Below are positions 62,736 to 64,000 of a stretch of DNA of 64,000 nt, piece by piece. Each line of letters opens with the position of its first letter. Position 1 is the stretch's first letter. A program made the position numbers and the translations under genes. The notes under the pieces were generated by a model. That model was not told the DNA's origin. It made no database searches and worked only from the letters and a program-made list of their open reading frames with translations. Origin of the DNA: Pyropia yezoensis (lineage: Eukaryota; Rhodophyta; Bangiophyceae; Bangiales; Bangiaceae); NCBI GenBank assembly GCA_009829735.1, contig CM020618.1, forward strand, positions 42,794,878 through 42,858,877, in the 5' to 3' direction.

Positions 62736-64000
62736 AGGCAGGGGCCCGCCGCAGCAGTTGCCCGACGACTACCGTAGCGGGCCGCCGCAACGGCCGCCCG
62801 AGAGCTACTGGGGCGGGGCGCCACAGCGGCCGGCCGGCGACTACCGGCGCCGGCCGCCCCAGCCGCCGCCTGACAGCTATCGGGGCGGGCCGCCGCAGCG
62901 GCCGGCCGAAGACTACTCGGGCCGGCACCCACAGCGGCCGCGGCCTGACCTCTTTGGCGGGCCGCTGCAGCGGCCAGCCAACGGCGTCCGGGGTGGGGCG
63001 TCGCATCGGGCGCCGGAAGATTACCGGGGCGGGCCGCCGCAGCGGCCAGCCGACGACTACCGGGGCGGGCCGCCTCAGCTGCCACCCGACAACTATACGG
63101 GCGGGCCGCCGCAGTGGCCGGCCGACGACTACCTGGGTAGGCAGCTGGCCCCCCACCGGCCGACAGAAAGCAACTGGGGCGGGCCGCCGCAGCGGCCAGC
63201 CGACAACTGCAGGGACGGTACGCCCCGCCACTCGTCCAACATCTACTGCGGCGGACCGCCCCAGTGGCCGCCCGACAACTACCGCGGTTGGCCGCCGCAG
63301 CGGCCAGCCGACGACTACGGAGGCGGTCCCACCCACCACCCGTCCGACAACTACCGCGGCGGGCTGCCCCAGTGGCCGGCCGACAAGGACCAGGGCGGGC
63401 CGCCGCAGCGGCTGCCCGACAACGATCGGGGGGGGCCGCCGCAGCGGCCACCCGACAACAACTGGAGCGGGCCGCCGCAGCGGCCAGCTGACGACTACAG
63501 GCGCGGTCCTACCGACCACCCGCTTAACATCTACGGCGGCGGACCGCCCCGGCGGCAGCCCGACAGCTACTGGGGTGGGCCGCCGCAGCGGCTGGCCGAC
63601 GTCCACTGGTACGGGCGGCACACGCAGCGGCCGGCCGACGACTACAGGGGCGGGCCGCCCCAGCGGCCGACCGATGACTACCGGGGCGGGCCGCTGCAGC
63701 GGCCGCCCGACAACTATTGCGGGTCGCCGCAGCGGCCCGCAGAAAACTACCGGGGTTGGCCACCCCAGCCGCCGCCTGACAACTTTCGGGGCGGGCCGCC
63801 GCAGCGGCCGGCCGACAACTGCCGCGGTGGGTTGCCCCAGCAAGCGCCCGAGATCTACCGCGGCCGTCCCGTGCAGCGGCCTCCGCGCGGCAAGCAAGGG
63901 CGGCCGCCGCAGCGGCAACCGCTCGACCAACAAGAGAAGCCGCCGCAGCAGCCGCATCACGGGAAGCAGAGGGAGCCGCCGCAGCGGCCGCCTCACCACG
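62542..64000 (+). CDS. proline/glutamine/arginine/tyrosine-rich 12-residue repeat protein, incomplete at window end
   Basis: The frame is open from after TAG 62539-62541 to the window end, about 486 codons, and has no ATG that clearly starts it. From ~62690 it is built of 36-bp units reading GGPPQRPADDYR with variants (PPDNY, AEDY, PESYW). About 25-30 units are present, decaying to PPQRQP and PPQQPHH at the end. Changes between units fall mostly on third positions of this frame (CGG/CGC/CGT, GAT/GAC, TAT/TAC, CCG/CCC/CCA), whereas they would change residues on the opposite strand. That is why I prefer + although the - strand is also open (62728-63999). Composition suggests an extensin-like wall protein or a disordered RNA-binding tail. 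The 5' end of the gene is unclear. Confidence 0.55.

Noticed and set aside
62728-63999. 423-codon open frame on the - strand over the 36-bp array
   Set aside because: It has the same codon boundaries as the + frame, so third-position changes on + become first-position changes here. The repeat pattern is conserved on + and not on -.
62690-64000. Regular 36-bp repeats resembling a CRISPR array
   Set aside because: Units are contiguous and diverged, code in frame, have no unique spacers between identical repeats and lie in a eukaryotic genome without cas genes.
1-64000. tRNA, rRNA, riboswitch and bacterial operon signals
   Set aside because: No cloverleaf, rRNA or riboswitch pattern was seen by eye, and ribosome-binding sites do not apply to a eukaryotic nuclear sequence. 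A tRNA scan was not possible here.

Overview
The window reads as nuclear DNA of a photosynthetic eukaryote, most probably a red alga of the Porphyra/Pyropia type. This is an inference. The grounds are: very high GC with long G or C homopolymers; compact genes with none to three short GT-AG introns; a mitochondrial isocitrate dehydrogenase and a complex III subunit next to a plastid-type TGD3 lipid-transport ATPase; and eukaryotic PTPA, BZW/eIF5-mimic and cyclin genes. No marker here fixes the genus.

Left third (1-21.3 kb) is mobile-element territory. A Crypton-type DNA transposon (tyrosine recombinase plus GCR1_C-like DNA-binding domain) occupies about 2.5-17.1 kb. It is split by a full Ty3/gypsy chromovirus with two LTRs that look identical (5057-5595 and 15745-16283). 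The retroelement has gag (CCHC knuckle) and pol (protease, RT, RNase H, integrase, chromodomain). They are joined by a textbook -1 frameshift signal: G GGA AAC, a 5-6 nt spacer, then a hairpin. An antisense ORF lies between pol and the 3' LTR. A 500-N gap inside the element is flanked by 1.7 kb of repeated sequence, probably unmerged contig ends. 17.1-21.3 kb is GC-rich, low-complexity DNA in which I support no gene.

Middle and right (21.3-55.1 kb) is the gene-bearing part: a secreted Cys-rich repeat protein (-), a hypothetical protein (-), NAD-isocitrate dehydrogenase (+), a membrane-anchored FkbM methyltransferase with a huge low-complexity stalk (-), BZW/eIF5-mimic protein (-), a QCR10-like complex III subunit (+), dihydroorotase (-), a cyclin (+), a secreted Pro/Ala-rich repeat protein (-), a four-helix membrane protein (+), TGD3 (-), a secreted RidA-family protein (+), an unknown two-exon protein (-) and PTPA (-). 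Several are divergent or convergent pairs (BZW/QCR10 and dihydroorotase/cyclin divergent; IDH/FkbM and QCR10/dihydroorotase convergent). I reconstructed nine introns; five have the donor GTACGT.

55.1-61.7 kb holds a 200-bp Tc1/mariner-type MITE and GC-rich noncoding sequence. From about 61.8 kb to the window end there is a polyglutamine tract and then a long array of 36-bp units coding a Pro/Gln/Arg/Tyr-rich 12-residue repeat on the + strand, which runs off the window.

Functionally the genes are ordinary housekeeping (TCA cycle, respiration, pyrimidine synthesis, translation control, phosphatase activation, plastid lipid import) mixed with lineage-specific secreted or wall-like repeat proteins. 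They do not form an operon-like system. The most unusual content is the nested transposon pair with its frameshift signal and antisense ORF.
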